Below, piece by piece: positions 1-6,868 of a DNA stretch of 27,507 bases. A program made the position numbers and the translations under genes. This stretch comes from Caldifarciminota bacterium. Its GTDB lineage: Bacteria; Hydrothermota; Tepidihabitantia; Tepidihabitantales; Tepidihabitantaceae. The DNA lies in assembly GCA_016935295.1 (NCBI GenBank), contig JAFGRF010000315.1:1-27507 (forward strand), written 5' to 3'. The first letter of the stretch is position 1. Every line of letters begins with the position of its first letter. The notes under the pieces are model-generated. The model searched no databases. It was not told the DNA's origin and saw nothing but the letters and a program-made list of their open reading frames with translations.

Positions 1-2
1 AC

Positions 3-407
3 CTTGTTCGTCTGATTACTATCCCGGTCGCCGTCGATTTCGTCATGGCATCCAGCTACGGGTCGGGATCTGAGAGCTCCGGCGCGGTCAAGATAGTGCT
101 CGACCTGAAGTCGCCGGTCGAGGGCCGCGACGTTCTGGTCGTCGACGATATACTCGATTCGGGTCTGACTCTCAGGTACATCGTCGATGACCTCAGACGC
201 AGGAAACCGCACAGCCTCAGGGTGGCGGTCCTGCTTGACAAGCCCGAGCGTCGCCGCGCGGACATCACCATTGACTACATCGGCTTCGAGATACCAAACA
301 AGTTCGTAGTCGGCTACGGAGTTGACTTTGCCGAGAGGTACCGCAACCTGCCGTACATCGGCTACATCGAGGAACCCGCGGCAAAGAACCCGGATTCCGG
401 ATTGTGA
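3..407 (+). CDS. hpt: Hypoxanthine-guanine phosphoribosyltransferase, 5'-truncated by window edge
   Basis: The frame is open from base 3, so the first ATG inside the window (45) is internal; the true start lies upstream. The visible part begins LVRLITIPVAVDFVMASSYG, the segment before the flexible loop of HPRT. The PRPP-binding loop follows (VLVVDDILDSGLTL), with the paired acidic residues and the D-S-G-L-T turn typical of type I phosphoribosyltransferases. The C-terminal purine-specificity part includes IPNKFVVGYGVDFAERYRNLP, the characteristic HPRT ending. The enzyme converts hypoxanthine or guanine plus PRPP to IMP or GMP in the cytoplasm. It sits just upstream of adenine deaminase, whose product is hypoxanthine, so the pair forms an adenine-to-IMP salvage route. 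The last residues (AAKNPDSGL) run towards an intergenic repeat. Confidence 0.93.
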   Translation, partial: LVRLITIPVAVDFVMASSYGSGSESSGAVKIVLDLKSPVEGRDVLVVDDILDSGLTLRYIVDDLRRRKPHSLRVAVLLDKPERRRADITIDYIGFEIPNKFVVGYGVDFAERYRNLPYIGYIEEPAAKNPDSGL

Positions 408-408
408 G

Positions 409-478
409 CCACGAAGGCACGAAGTCGGATGAAACGAACTGCCCGATTCTGGCCCCCATTCGTTTCGTGGCCTTCGTG
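409..478. repeat. Intergenic dyad repeat of the 'CACGAAGGCACGAA' type
   Basis: The gap between hpt and ade (408-519) holds an imperfect inverted repeat. The left arm, 409-423, reads ccacgaaggcacgaa; the right arm, 464-478, reads ttcgtggccttcgtg and is extended by a further ttcgtgg at 481-487. The arms differ by one inserted C and are separated by about 40 nt. There is no T-tract, so this is not an obvious terminator. It belongs to the short-word, foldable repeats seen in many gaps of this window. Confidence 0.6.
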
Positions 479-519
479 TTTTCGTGGCGTCTGCATCGAT
501 TCCGGCGAAAGGATGAAGC

Positions 520-2334
520 ATGAAGCGTGAAGGCCGAAACAAGGGCAGCAAGGGCAAAGTGGGAAGTGGAAAGTCCCAAGTCGGGACTTCGCCATTTCAA
601 CTTCCTCCTTTCCCCTTCAGTCTGCCCGCTCTGCTGGCCGTGGCGCGGGGTGACGAGCCGGCCGACCTTGTGCTCGCCAACGGCCACATCATCAACGTCT
701 TCACCGGCCAGGTCCAACGCGCCAATGTCGCCATCAAGGACGGGAGAATCGCCGGCGTGGGGCCGGAGTACACCAAGGCGCTTGAGTGTTACGACCTTGG
801 CGGGCAGTACATCCTTCCCGGTTTCATCGACGGCCACATCCATATCGAGAGTTCGCTCCTCTCCATGCACGAGTTCGCGCGCCTGGCCCTGATTCACGGC
901 ACAACCACGGTTATTGCCGACCCGCATGAGATTGCGAACGTGCTCGGCCGGGCCGGGGTCAAGTACATGCTCAAAGCCAGCGATGGCGTAGTGCTCGATG
1001 TGCTGCTGATGGCTCCTTCGTGCGTGCCGTCCACCAGCATGGAGACCTCGGGGGCGACCATCTCGGCCAAGGACACGGCCGTCCTGCTCAAGCTGCCGCG
1101 GGTCATCGGCCTTGCGGAAATGATGAACTACCCCGGTGCGGCTTTTGGCGACAAGGAAGTCCTGGCCAAAATGCAGACCGCGAAGGATTCCGGGAAGCCG
1201 ATCGATGGCCACGCTCCGGGCGTAGTCGGTCAGCTCCTGCAGGCATACATCGCGGCCGGGGTCGGCAGCGACCACGAGTGCATCGGGCCGCACGAGGCGC
1301 TGGAGAAGCTGGGCGCGGGCATGAGGGTAATGGTGCGCGAGGGATCGGCCGCGAAGAACATGACCGGGCTGTTGCCCATAGTGAACGACTTCAACATGCG
1401 CCGGTGCTGCTTCGTCACGGATGACAAGCACCCGGAGGAGCTGCTGCACCACGGGTATCTCGATGCTACGCTGCGCAAGGCGGTCTCGCAGGGCATGAAC
1501 CCGGCGGCAGCCGTGCAGATGGTCACTCTCAACCCTGCCGAGTACTTCGGGCTCAAGGACAGAGGCGCGATTGCGCCCGGGTACATTGCCGACCTGGCAG
1601 TAGTCGGCGAGCTGCCGCGCTTCAACGTGCGGATGGTGTTCAAGAACGGCAGGCCGGTCGCGCAGGACCGGAAGCTGCTGGTTAAGCTGCCGGAGGTGAA
1701 AGACAAATCCGTTGCCGGCACTGTGAACATCGGCAGCCTCACTGCCAAGAGCTTCGTCATCAAGGCGCAGGACGAGCTGGCGCGCGTCATCCGCATCGTG
1801 CCCGACCAGATTATTACCGAGAAGCACGTCCTCGCCCCGACCGTTCAGAAGGGACTGGTCGTGGCCGACACGGAAAGGGATATCCTCAAACTGGCCGTCA
1901 TCGAGCGGCACAAAGGCAGCGGCCGCATCGGTCTCGGCCTGGTGTCGGGATTCAGCCTCAAGAAGGGCGCGCTCGGCACAACGGTCGCGCACGATTCGCA
2001 CAACATCATTATAGTCGGCACCAATGACGCGGACATGCTCAGGGCGGCGAAGGAGCTCAAACGGATGGGGGGCGGGTTTGTGGCGGTTGCCAACGGCAAG
2101 GTCGCTGGAGCCCTTGCCCTGCCCATTGCCGGGTTGATGTCGGACCGGCCGGCCGAGGAGGTAGCGGAGAACCTCAAGAAGCTGCTGGACAAAGCGCACG
2201 TCTGGGGCTCGCGCCTGGCTAATCCGTTCGTGACCCTATCGTTCCTTGCCCTGCCCGTGATTCCTGAACTCAAACTCACGGATCGCGGTCTGGTTGACGT
2301 GAGCCAGTTCAAGGTCGTGCCGCTCTTTGAGTAG
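520..2334 (+). CDS. ade: Adenine deaminase (adenine aminohydrolase)
   Basis: Amidohydrolase-superfamily enzyme converting adenine to hypoxanthine and ammonia (EC 3.5.4.2). The family N-terminal segment (LLAVARGDEPADLVLANG) starts near residue 38. The metal-binding HIH motif is at 106-108 in GFIDGHIHIESS, followed by IADPHEIANV near 133-142, DGHAPG and GSDHE. The C-terminal domain is also complete (VAHDSHNIIIVGTND, GGGFVAVANGKV). The length of 604 aa is slightly above the usual 540-600. The extra is the first ~37 residues, which are low in complexity (G/S/K then P/F) and encoded by a palindromic repeat at 561-606. The ATG at 520 has an AAAGGA site just upstream. GTG at 559 is an alternative, but it also lies in repeat-derived sequence. 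With hpt upstream it completes adenine salvage to IMP. Confidence 0.95.
   Translation: MKREGRNKGSKGKVGSGKSQVGTSPFQLPPFPFSLPALLAVARGDEPADLVLANGHIINVFTGQVQRANVAIKDGRIAGVGPEYTKALECYDLGGQYILPGFIDGHIHIESSLLSMHEFARLALIHGTTTVIADPHEIANVLGRAGVKYMLKASDGVVLDVLLMAPSCVPSTSMETSGATISAKDTAVLLKLPRVIGLAEMMNYPGAAFGDKEVLAKMQTAKDSGKPIDGHAPGVVGQLLQAYIAAGVGSDHECIGPHEALEKLGAGMRVMVREGSAAKNMTGLLPIVNDFNMRRCCFVTDDKHPEELLHHGYLDATLRKAVSQGMNPAAAVQMVTLNPAEYFGLKDRGAIAPGYIADLAVVGELPRFNVRMVFKNGRPVAQDRKLLVKLPEVKDKSVAGTVNIGSLTAKSFVIKAQDELARVIRIVPDQIITEKHVLAPTVQKGLVVADTERDILKLAVIERHKGSGRIGLGLVSGFSLKKGALGTTVAHDSHNIIIVGTNDADMLRAAKELKRMGGGFVAVANGKVAGALALPIAGLMSDRPAEEVAENLKKLLDKAHVWGSRLANPFVTLSFLALPVIPELKLTDRGLVDVSQFKVVPLFE
561..606. 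repeat. Palindromic repeat forming the N-terminal codons of ade
   Basis: Nested imperfect dyad inside the 5' end of ade. The inner arms are aagtccc (571-577) and gggactt (583-589); the outer arms are ggaagtgga (562-570) and ttcaacttcc (597-606). The encoded residues (GSGKSQVGTSPFQLPPF) have no counterpart at the start of typical adenine deaminases. The conserved protein begins immediately afterwards. Confidence 0.5.
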
Positions 2335-2341
2335 CTCTGGA

Positions 2342-2409
2342 TTTGGAGTGCGGGAGCGCAGCTCCCGCTTTTCCGGAAAGGCGGCAGCATACGCTGCACG
2401 CACTCCAAA
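2342..2409. repeat. 68-bp palindromic element, copy 1 (intergenic)
   Basis: The outer arms tttggagtgc (2342-2351) and gcactccaaa (2400-2409) are perfect inverted repeats. Inside are a second hairpin (gcgggagcgcagctcccgc) and the short dyad ttccggaa. A nearly identical copy lies inside the mnmG reading frame at 19468-19536. It fills the gap between ade and the TIGR00725 gene. It has no trailing T-run, so a mobile or structural repeat is more likely than a terminator. Confidence 0.85.
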
Positions 2410-2427
2410 GCGTTCGGAGCGCGGCGA

Positions 2428-2871
2428 ATGACGAGACGTTACATCGGCGTGATCGGCGCGGGCGAGTGTGACGCTGAGCTCGCGGAACTGGCTGAAGCAG
2501 TCGGCCGAGGCATAGCCGAGGCCGGCGCGGTGCTGGTCTGCGGCGGGATGGGCGGCGTGATGGAGGCGGCGTGCCATGGTGCCAAGGCGGCGGGTGGCAC
2601 GACCATCGGAATTCTGCCCGGTCGGGACAGGAACGGAGCCAACGAGTATGTGGACTTTGCGATCGCGACCGGCATCAACGAGGCCCGGAACCTCGCCATC
2701 ATCCGGACTGCAGACGTCCTGATTGCAGTTGGTGGGTCCCACGGTACACTGTCGGAGATCGGATTTGCGCTCAAGGCGGGCAAGAAGGTGGTCGGGCTCA
2801 GGACTTGGGACATCGAATGTATAGTCCCGGCCGCGACCGCCGACGAAGCCGTCCGACTGGCAGCAGACTAG
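2428..2871 (+). CDS. TIGR00725 family protein (LOG/DprA-like Rossmann fold)
   Basis: A 147-aa single-domain Rossmann-type protein. It begins YIGVIGAGECD, has the nucleotide-binding GGMGGVMEAACHGAKAAGG near residues 38-56, then ILPGRDRNGAN, and the signature GGSHGTLSEI near 106-115. These match the TIGR00725 family, related to the LOG and DprA/Smf folds and to molybdenum-cofactor carrier-like proteins. The biochemical role of TIGR00725 members is not settled. The P-G-R-D and G-G-S-H-G-T motifs suggest binding of a nucleotide or phosphoribosyl ligand, which would fit the purine-salvage neighbours; that link is inference. The ATG at 2428 has GGAG at 2416-2419. Only 27 bp separate its stop from the next gene, so the two are probably co-transcribed. 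Confidence 0.85.
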   Translation: MTRRYIGVIGAGECDAELAELAEAVGRGIAEAGAVLVCGGMGGVMEAACHGAKAAGGTTIGILPGRDRNGANEYVDFAIATGINEARNLAIIRTADVLIAVGGSHGTLSEIGFALKAGKKVVGLRTWDIECIVPAATADEAVRLAAD

Positions 2872-2898
2872 AAGCAGCTCAACCCTAGAGGAGACTTC

Positions 2899-4389
2899 AT
2901 GGCCGAATACAAGAACTTCATCAACGGCAAGTTCGTGCCTGCCAAGTCAGGCAAGACCTACGAGAACCGGAACCCGGCAGACGCCGACGACCTCGTCGGC
3001 GTGTTCCCTTCGTCCGATGCTGCCGACGTGGCCGATGCCGTGGCCGCGGCCAAGGCAGCCTACCCCAAGTGGAAGGCGACGCCGGCTCCGGCGCGCGGGG
3101 AGATCATGCGCAAGGCGACCGAGAAGCTGATAGCCCGCAAAGAAGAGTGCGCGAAGATAATGACCCGCGAGATGGGCAAGGTGCTCAAGGAGACGCGCGG
3201 GGACGTGCAGGAAGCTATCGACACCGGGCTGTACGCGGCAGGGGAGAGCTGCAGGCTTTGGGGTACGGTCGTGCCCAGCGAGCTGGCGAACAAGATGGGC
3301 TACGTAACGCGGCAGCCGATGGGCGTCTGGGGCATGATCTGCCCATGGAACTTCCCGATGGCAATCCCCTCCTGGAAGGTCTTTCCGGCGCTCACCTGCG
3401 GCAACACCGCGGTCATCAAGCCGGCGACTTTCACCCCGGCGTCGGTCCACGAGTTCGTGTCTGCGCTGACCGAGGCCGGCGTGCCGCCGGGCGTCGTGAA
3501 TATCGTCTACGGCGGCGGCTCGGCCGTTGGCGAGGCGCTGCTCCAGCACCCGGATATCTGCGGCGTGTCGTTCACCGGCTCATCCGAGGTCGGTCGGAGA
3601 ATCGCCGAGGTCTGCGGCAAGAGCCTGAAGCGCTGCTCGCTCGAGCTGGGAGGCAAGAACGCGGAGATCGTGCTCGATGACGCTGACCTCGACCTCGCAC
3701 TCGAAGGCGTGCTCTGGGGCGCGTTCGGTACTACCGGGCAGCGCTGCACCGCGACGTCGCGGCTCATCGTCCAGGCCGGGGTCTACGACAAGTTGGTAGG
3801 CATGGTGGTCGAGCGCGCAAAGAAGCTCAAGGTCGGCAACGGACTCGACGAGAGCATCGAAGTCGGGCCGTGTGTGAGCGACGGGCAGCGGAAGACCGTA
3901 CACGGCTACGTGGACGTGGGCAAGAAAGAGGGTGCCAAGCTTCTCTGCGGCGGCGAGCCGCTCTCGGGCGGGGCCTTTGACAAGGGCTTCTTCTACAAGC
4001 CGACCGTGTTCGGTGACGTGACCCACGCGATGCGAATCGCCCGCGAGGAGATCTTCGGACCGGTGCTCTCCTGCATCAAGGTCAAGGACTTCGACGAGGC
4101 GGTGAAAGTGCTGAACGATACGCCCTACGGCCTGTCATCGTCAATCTACACGCGAAATGTCAATCTTGCGCTGAAGGCGGTTGAGACAATCGAAGCCGGC
4201 ATCACCTACGTCAATGCGCCGACCATCGGCGCCGAGTGTCACTTCCCGTTCGGCGGCGTGAAGGACACCGGCAACGGCCACCGTGAGGGCGGCTGGACCG
4301 CGTACGACATCTTCTCCGAGCCGAAGACGGTCTACATTGACTACTCCGGCGCGCTCCAGAAGGCGCAGATCGACAACGCGGAATACTAG
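2899..4389 (+). CDS. NAD(P)-dependent aldehyde dehydrogenase
   Basis: Full-length 496-aa ALDH-superfamily enzyme oxidising an aldehyde to the carboxylate with NAD(P)+. Catalytic and cofactor residues are all visible: Asn151 in CPWNFP, Lys174 in VIKPA, the FTGSSEVG loop at 225-232, general base Glu249 in LELGGKN, and nucleophile Cys283 in TGQRCTA. The C-terminal EEIFGPVL and FPFGGVKDTGNGHREGG match the ALDH family. The first part (KNFINGKFVPAKSGKTYENRNPA) and the G-x-G-H-R-E-G ending resemble the semialdehyde dehydrogenase and ALDH7-like groups, but the substrate cannot be assigned from sequence. A strong agaggaga site at 2887-2894 sets the ATG at 2899. A terminator follows. Confidence 0.93.
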   Translation: MAEYKNFINGKFVPAKSGKTYENRNPADADDLVGVFPSSDAADVADAVAAAKAAYPKWKATPAPARGEIMRKATEKLIARKEECAKIMTREMGKVLKETRGDVQEAIDTGLYAAGESCRLWGTVVPSELANKMGYVTRQPMGVWGMICPWNFPMAIPSWKVFPALTCGNTAVIKPATFTPASVHEFVSALTEAGVPPGVVNIVYGGGSAVGEALLQHPDICGVSFTGSSEVGRRIAEVCGKSLKRCSLELGGKNAEIVLDDADLDLALEGVLWGAFGTTGQRCTATSRLIVQAGVYDKLVGMVVERAKKLKVGNGLDESIEVGPCVSDGQRKTVHGYVDVGKKEGAKLLCGGEPLSGGAFDKGFFYKPTVFGDVTHAMRIAREEIFGPVLSCIKVKDFDEAVKVLNDTPYGLSSSIYTRNVNLALKAVETIEAGITYVNAPTIGAECHFPFGGVKDTGNGHREGGWTAYDIFSEPKTVYIDYSGALQKAQIDNAEY

Positions 4390-4406
4390 AGACTGACCTG
4401 ACTATC

Positions 4407-4434
4407 AACCGGGGCGGGCTTGTCCGCCCCGGTT
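4407..4434 (+). terminator. Rho-independent terminator after aldehyde dehydrogenase gene
   Basis: A perfect 11-bp stem (aaccggggcgg, 4407-4417, with ccgccccggtt, 4424-4434) with a 6-nt loop, followed by tctgtt. It lies 17 nt after the stop codon and closes the + strand block. Confidence 0.85.
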
Positions 4435-4500
4435 TCTGTTGTCCGGCAGCATGGGATAGCGACAGACGTCCTTGGTCGGGCGGAGAGCCGGACAAGGAGC

Positions 4501-4520
4501 GGGGCGGCAGGAGCCGCCCC
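4501..4520 (-). terminator. Possible terminator for the convergent small membrane-protein genes
   Basis: A 7-bp GC stem (ggggcgg at 4501-4507, ccgcccc at 4514-4520) with a 6-nt loop, 24 nt beyond the stop of the minus-strand gene. The minus-strand continuation is not T-rich, so termination is uncertain. The rest of the 4435-4543 gap holds a wider inverted repeat, ttgtccggc near 4439 and gccggacaa near 4487, and no gene. Confidence 0.45.
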
Positions 4521-4543
4521 GGGTGTGCCCTAGGTCTTCTGTT

Positions 4544-4966
4544 CTAAGGCTGCGGTGGTAATGGCGGAGGCGGGGGCTGGTACTCTTCGGTCCTCTCGGT
4601 TGGCTCGTTCTTGCGGGCCACGCGGATGATGGCGAAGCAGGCGAGCATGGCCAGGCCGATGAATCCGAAGATGAAGCCACCTGTGTAGTCGCTATCGTGC
4701 TGGGCCAGTTGGCCGAAGAACAGTGCCAGGCCGAAGGCGAGGAATATCGCCCCGGTAATCAGGAGGCCGTAGTAGTTGCCCTTCTGTTTCCGCGGGGGCG
4801 GCGGCATCATTCCTTGTTCTATCATCTTCATGCGTTCCTTGTGTCGGCGGTTAACAACCGCAAGGACGATGGCCAGGAGGGCGATTATCGCCAGTAGGGC
4901 TGGCGCGAATATCAGCGTGACGGCCACAATTCCGGTCGCCGAATCCAGGAAGGCAGATGGGGTCAT
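4544..4966 (-). CDS. Small membrane protein, DUF6249-like
   Basis: A 140-aa protein with a hydrophobic helix at about residues 13-38 (TGIVAVTLIFAPALLAIIAL and on), then the cytoplasmic-type motif NRRHKERMKMIEQGMMPPPP. Two further membrane segments lie at about 67-84 and 95-112, followed by a charged, proline-rich tail (EEYQPPPPPLPPQP). The R-H-K-E-R-M-x-x-I-E-x-G motif after the first helix is characteristic of DUF6249-type membrane proteins, which often accompany sigma/anti-sigma genes. No function is established for the family. The ATG at 4966 has a strong gagaggag site that overlaps the end of the upstream small gene, so the two are translated from one message. The divergent sigma factor lies just beyond. 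Confidence 0.75.
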   Translation of the reverse strand: MTPSAFLDSATGIVAVTLIFAPALLAIIALLAIVLAVVNRRHKERMKMIEQGMMPPPPRKQKGNYYGLLITGAIFLAFGLALFFGQLAQHDSDYTGGFIFGFIGLAMLACFAIIRVARKNEPTERTEEYQPPPPPLPPQP

Positions 4967-4978
4967 GTCAGACTCCTC

Positions 4979-5227
4979 TCACTTGTTGATTCCCGACAGC
5001 CGCGCGACCGTGACGCCAGGCCGGTCGGGACGCGGTGCGCGGACTACGATTTCTTCTAGAATGCTGTTTGCACGTCGGGCCGAGCATACCACCTCTGGCA
5101 TCAGGCCGACCTGTTGATGGTCTCTGCCGGCTCGGCCGGTACCGAGAACAGCGGCCGTGCCCAGGAACACCAGCACGGCCAGCATGCCCAGTCCTGCGAG
5201 TCTCTGTGTCTGTCTGGCTTGCTGCAT
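4979..5227 (-). CDS. Hypothetical small membrane-anchored protein
   Basis: I do not recognise this protein. From the ATG at 5227 it is 82 aa: a short basic N-terminus (MQQARQTQR), one hydrophobic segment (LAGLGMLAVLVFLGTAAVLG) and a charged extracytoplasmic tail of about 50 aa containing VVCSARRANSILEEIVVRAP. The frame is open further up to an ATG at 5278, but that ATG lies inside the -10 hexamer of the divergent sigma-factor promoter and has no ribosome site. The internal ATG, with a weak gggcgaa site and a tidy signal-anchor start, is preferred. Its stop is 12 nt from the start of the DUF6249-like gene, whose ribosome site overlaps the end of this frame. Confidence 0.5.
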   Translation of the reverse strand: MQQARQTQRLAGLGMLAVLVFLGTAAVLGTGRAGRDHQQVGLMPEVVCSARRANSILEEIVVRAPRPDRPGVTVARLSGINK

Positions 5228-5249
5228 TTCGCCCGTATGACGCTTGCGC

Positions 5250-5278
5250 TTGCTTGTTTGTTGCGTCGGGTGTAACAT
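5250..5278 (+). promoter_or_regulatory. Promoter of the ECF sigma-factor gene
   Basis: TTGCTT (5250-5255), 17-nt spacer, TAACAT (5273-5278). Predicted transcription start near 5285 gives a leader of about 14 nt before the ATG at 5299. Confidence 0.55.
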
Positions 5279-5298
5279 TCGGGGCAGGTTGGCGTCTT

Positions 5299-5877
5299 AT
5301 GTCCAGGTACATGGAAAGCGTATCCGAACAGGTCCTGGTGAGCCGCTCAGCCCGGGGCGACGAGCAGGCCTTCGGGGTGCTGGTCGAACGCTACAAAGGA
5401 ATGCTCTATTCGATGTCACGCCGGCTGATGAAGGACCCCGGCCGCGCCGAGGATGCGGCCCAAGAGTCCTTCATCAAGGCGTGGGCCGCGCTGCCCGGGT
5501 TCAAGGGCGAGTCGAAGTTCTCGTCGTGGCTCTACCGGATCTGCTACAATACGTGCATCAGCGAGTTGCGGAAACGGAAGCCCGAGGTGGAGCTTGACGA
5601 GGCGATGGGTGTACCGGTTGAGGGCCCGGTTCAGGAGTTCCGCAACCGGGACATCCAGGCGACGATACAGGAGGAGGTCAGCAAGCTGCCGGATGACTAC
5701 CGCGCCGCGCTGACTCTGTACCATTTCAACGGTCTTTCCTATGAGGAGATTGCGAAGCTGACCCGCAAGCCGATGGGTACGGTGAAGGCTCACATCCACC
5801 GCGCCCGGGCCGCGCTCAAGACGCGGCTCCTGGAGCGGGTCGGATGGGACAACCTGAAAGAGGTGATGTGGCAGTGA
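5299..5877 (+). CDS. RNA polymerase ECF sigma factor (sigma-70 family, RpoE-like)
   Basis: A 192-aa sigma factor with only regions 2 and 4. Region 2 runs from about residue 24 (DEQAFGVLVERYKGMLYSM) through DAAQESFIKAW and FSSWLYRICYNTC. After a short linker, region 4 has LPDDYRAALTLYHFNGLSYEEIA and the DNA-recognition helix KLTRKPMGTVKAHIHRAR. The open frame extends upstream to 5035, but those residues are unrelated to sigma factors and overlap the divergent gene. ATG at 5299, just after the predicted promoter with AGG at 5286-5288, gives the usual length; ATG at 5311 is a less likely alternative. The stop TGA overlaps the start of the anti-sigma gene, so the pair is translationally coupled. 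Confidence 0.93.
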   Translation: MSRYMESVSEQVLVSRSARGDEQAFGVLVERYKGMLYSMSRRLMKDPGRAEDAAQESFIKAWAALPGFKGESKFSSWLYRICYNTCISELRKRKPEVELDEAMGVPVEGPVQEFRNRDIQATIQEEVSKLPDDYRAALTLYHFNGLSYEEIAKLTRKPMGTVKAHIHRARAALKTRLLERVGWDNLKEVMWQ

Positions 5878-6344
5878 ACTGCGATGAAGTGAAGCGGTCT
5901 TTGCAGGATTACGTGACGCGCGAGCTGGCGCCCGAAGACAGGAGGGTCTTCGACGCCCACCTGGTCGAGTGCGGAGAGTGCCAGCGCGAACTGGCGCTGA
6001 TGACGGCTGTCGTTTCGACGCTTGACCATCAGCCGGTGCTGGAACCGCGGCCGGGATTCAGCGAGAAGGTGATGCGGTCGCTGCCGAGGCAGCGTGTGTT
6101 CCTGCTCAGTCCGTGGTGGTCGCTGGTGCTGGCGCCGTTGCTCGCGGGCCTGGTGTGGTTGTTCCGTGGGCAGGCGGCGCGGGTGCTGGAGGCAGCTCTC
6201 AGTCGCTCCGGTCTGAGTCAGGTTACCGTGCCGACGCTGAGTCTTCAGCAGGCGGGCATCGCCGGTCTGGCCGTGGTACTGGTTGGATTGGCCGTCGCGG
6301 TTGGCGCCGGCGCGTACGCTTGGCAGGTGTACCTGCGCGACTAG
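5874..6344 (+). CDS. Zinc-finger anti-sigma factor (membrane-anchored)
   Basis: The start GTG overlaps the sigma-factor stop (GTGA at 5874-5877); GTG at 5868 is a near-equal alternative with AGAGG at 5859-5863. The N-terminal ~60 residues form an anti-sigma zinc finger of the zf-HC2/ZAS type: CDEVKRSLQDYVTRELAPED, then the metal ligands in HLVECGECQREL (H-x3-C-x2-C). Two hydrophobic segments follow, WWSLVLAPLLAGLVWLF near residue 80 and AGIAGLAVVLVGLAVAVGAG near 130, so the protein probably crosses the membrane twice with the zinc finger inside. It should sequester the cognate sigma factor until a signal arrives. No anti-anti-sigma or protease gene is adjacent. The signal is unknown. Confidence 0.85.
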   Translation: MNCDEVKRSLQDYVTRELAPEDRRVFDAHLVECGECQRELALMTAVVSTLDHQPVLEPRPGFSEKVMRSLPRQRVFLLSPWWSLVLAPLLAGLVWLFRGQAARVLEAALSRSGLSQVTVPTLSLQQAGIAGLAVVLVGLAVAVGAGAYAWQVYLRD

Positions 6345-6366
6345 GCGGCGCACAGGTTCCAGGTTT

Positions 6367-6383
6367 CAGGTACCAGTTTCCAG
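6367..6383 (+). repeat. Left arm of 17-bp inverted repeat flanking the four-helix-bundle gene
   Basis: The sequence caggtaccagtttccag matches the reverse complement of 6840-6856 at 16 of 17 positions. The two arms bracket the gene at 6405-6818 with nothing else between them. The surrounding bases (ggttccaggtttcaggtacc) carry degenerate copies of the same word. Confidence 0.7.
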
Positions 6384-6404
6384 GGCGGACCGAACCGCGA
6401 TGGT

Positions 6405-6818
6405 CTACTTCGGCTTCTTTGGTTTGCTTGGTTGGTTCTTGCAGGCGCGGACGATTGCGCCGAAGATGAGGGTCAATTCTCTGGCCTCGGACCATAGCTC
6501 GCGCGCCCTTTCCTTCTTGTCCGGGCACGCCGCGGCAAGCATGTGCAACCAGTGCTGCGTTTCTCGGGCCTCTTTGGCACAGATGCTGGTCTTGTGTTTG
6601 AAGTCAAGCCGCGATTCTGCCTCGCTTGCTTCCGAGTAGTTGGCACCCACACTCGTCGCCGCTCGCACCAGCTGAGAAAGCAGGGGACGCGTTATCGTAT
6701 CCGGTTTGACTGCGCGAGCGTAGGCGATGACATCCACGCCAAACTGAGAGGTTTTCGCCACCAGATTCTGCCTGGTTTTGCCCGAGGAAGAACCCCGGGC
6801 AAGATGTGCAGAATTCAC
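6405..6818 (-). CDS. Four-helix-bundle protein (23S rRNA intervening-sequence family)
   Basis: A 137-aa protein of the TIGR02436/four-helix-bundle family, whose founding members are encoded by intervening sequences of 23S rRNA. Family landmarks are KTSQFGVDVIAYARAV (helix 1), LLSQLVRAATSVGANYSEASEAES (helix 2, with the conserved S-V-x-A-N-x-x-E core), DFKHKTSICAKEARETQHWL (helix 3) and a C-terminal helix ending in a lysine-rich tail. No rRNA gene is present here. The function of stand-alone copies is unknown. GTG at 6818 is the first start in frame. About 18 residues precede the family homology, and they cover a small hairpin (ttgcccg/cgggcaa), so a later start is possible. The gene is flanked by inverted 17-bp repeats, as expected for a moveable cassette. 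Confidence 0.85.
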   Translation of the reverse strand: MNSAHLARGSSSGKTRQNLVAKTSQFGVDVIAYARAVKPDTITRPLLSQLVRAATSVGANYSEASEAESRLDFKHKTSICAKEARETQHWLHMLAAACPDKKERARELWSEARELTLIFGAIVRACKNQPSKPKKPK

Positions 6819-6839
6819 CGCGAGTGTTGATTCAGCCCA

Positions 6840-6856
6840 CTGGCAACTGGTACCTG
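6840..6856 (-). repeat. Right arm of 17-bp inverted repeat flanking the four-helix-bundle gene
   Basis: The sequence ctggcaactggtacctg is the inverted partner of 6367-6383 (one mismatch). It is followed by further ctggt/ctgggacc words up to the stop of the membrane operon at 6869. Confidence 0.7.
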
Positions 6857-6868
6857 GTCACTGGGACC

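Noticed and set aside
265..2199. Long minus-strand open frame (644 codons) opposite adenine deaminase
   Set aside because: Histidine-, arginine- and aspartate-rich translation without family motifs; it is the antisense shadow of a GC-rich gene with complete amidohydrolase motifs on the + strand.
5228..5278. ATG at 5278 as start of the small minus-strand membrane protein
   Set aside because: It lies inside the -10 hexamer of the divergent sigma-factor promoter and lacks a ribosome site; ATG 5227 gives a cleaner signal-anchor start.
5035..5298. Upstream extension of the ECF sigma-factor frame
   Set aside because: Unrelated to sigma factors, overlaps the divergent gene and runs across the predicted promoter at 5250-5278.
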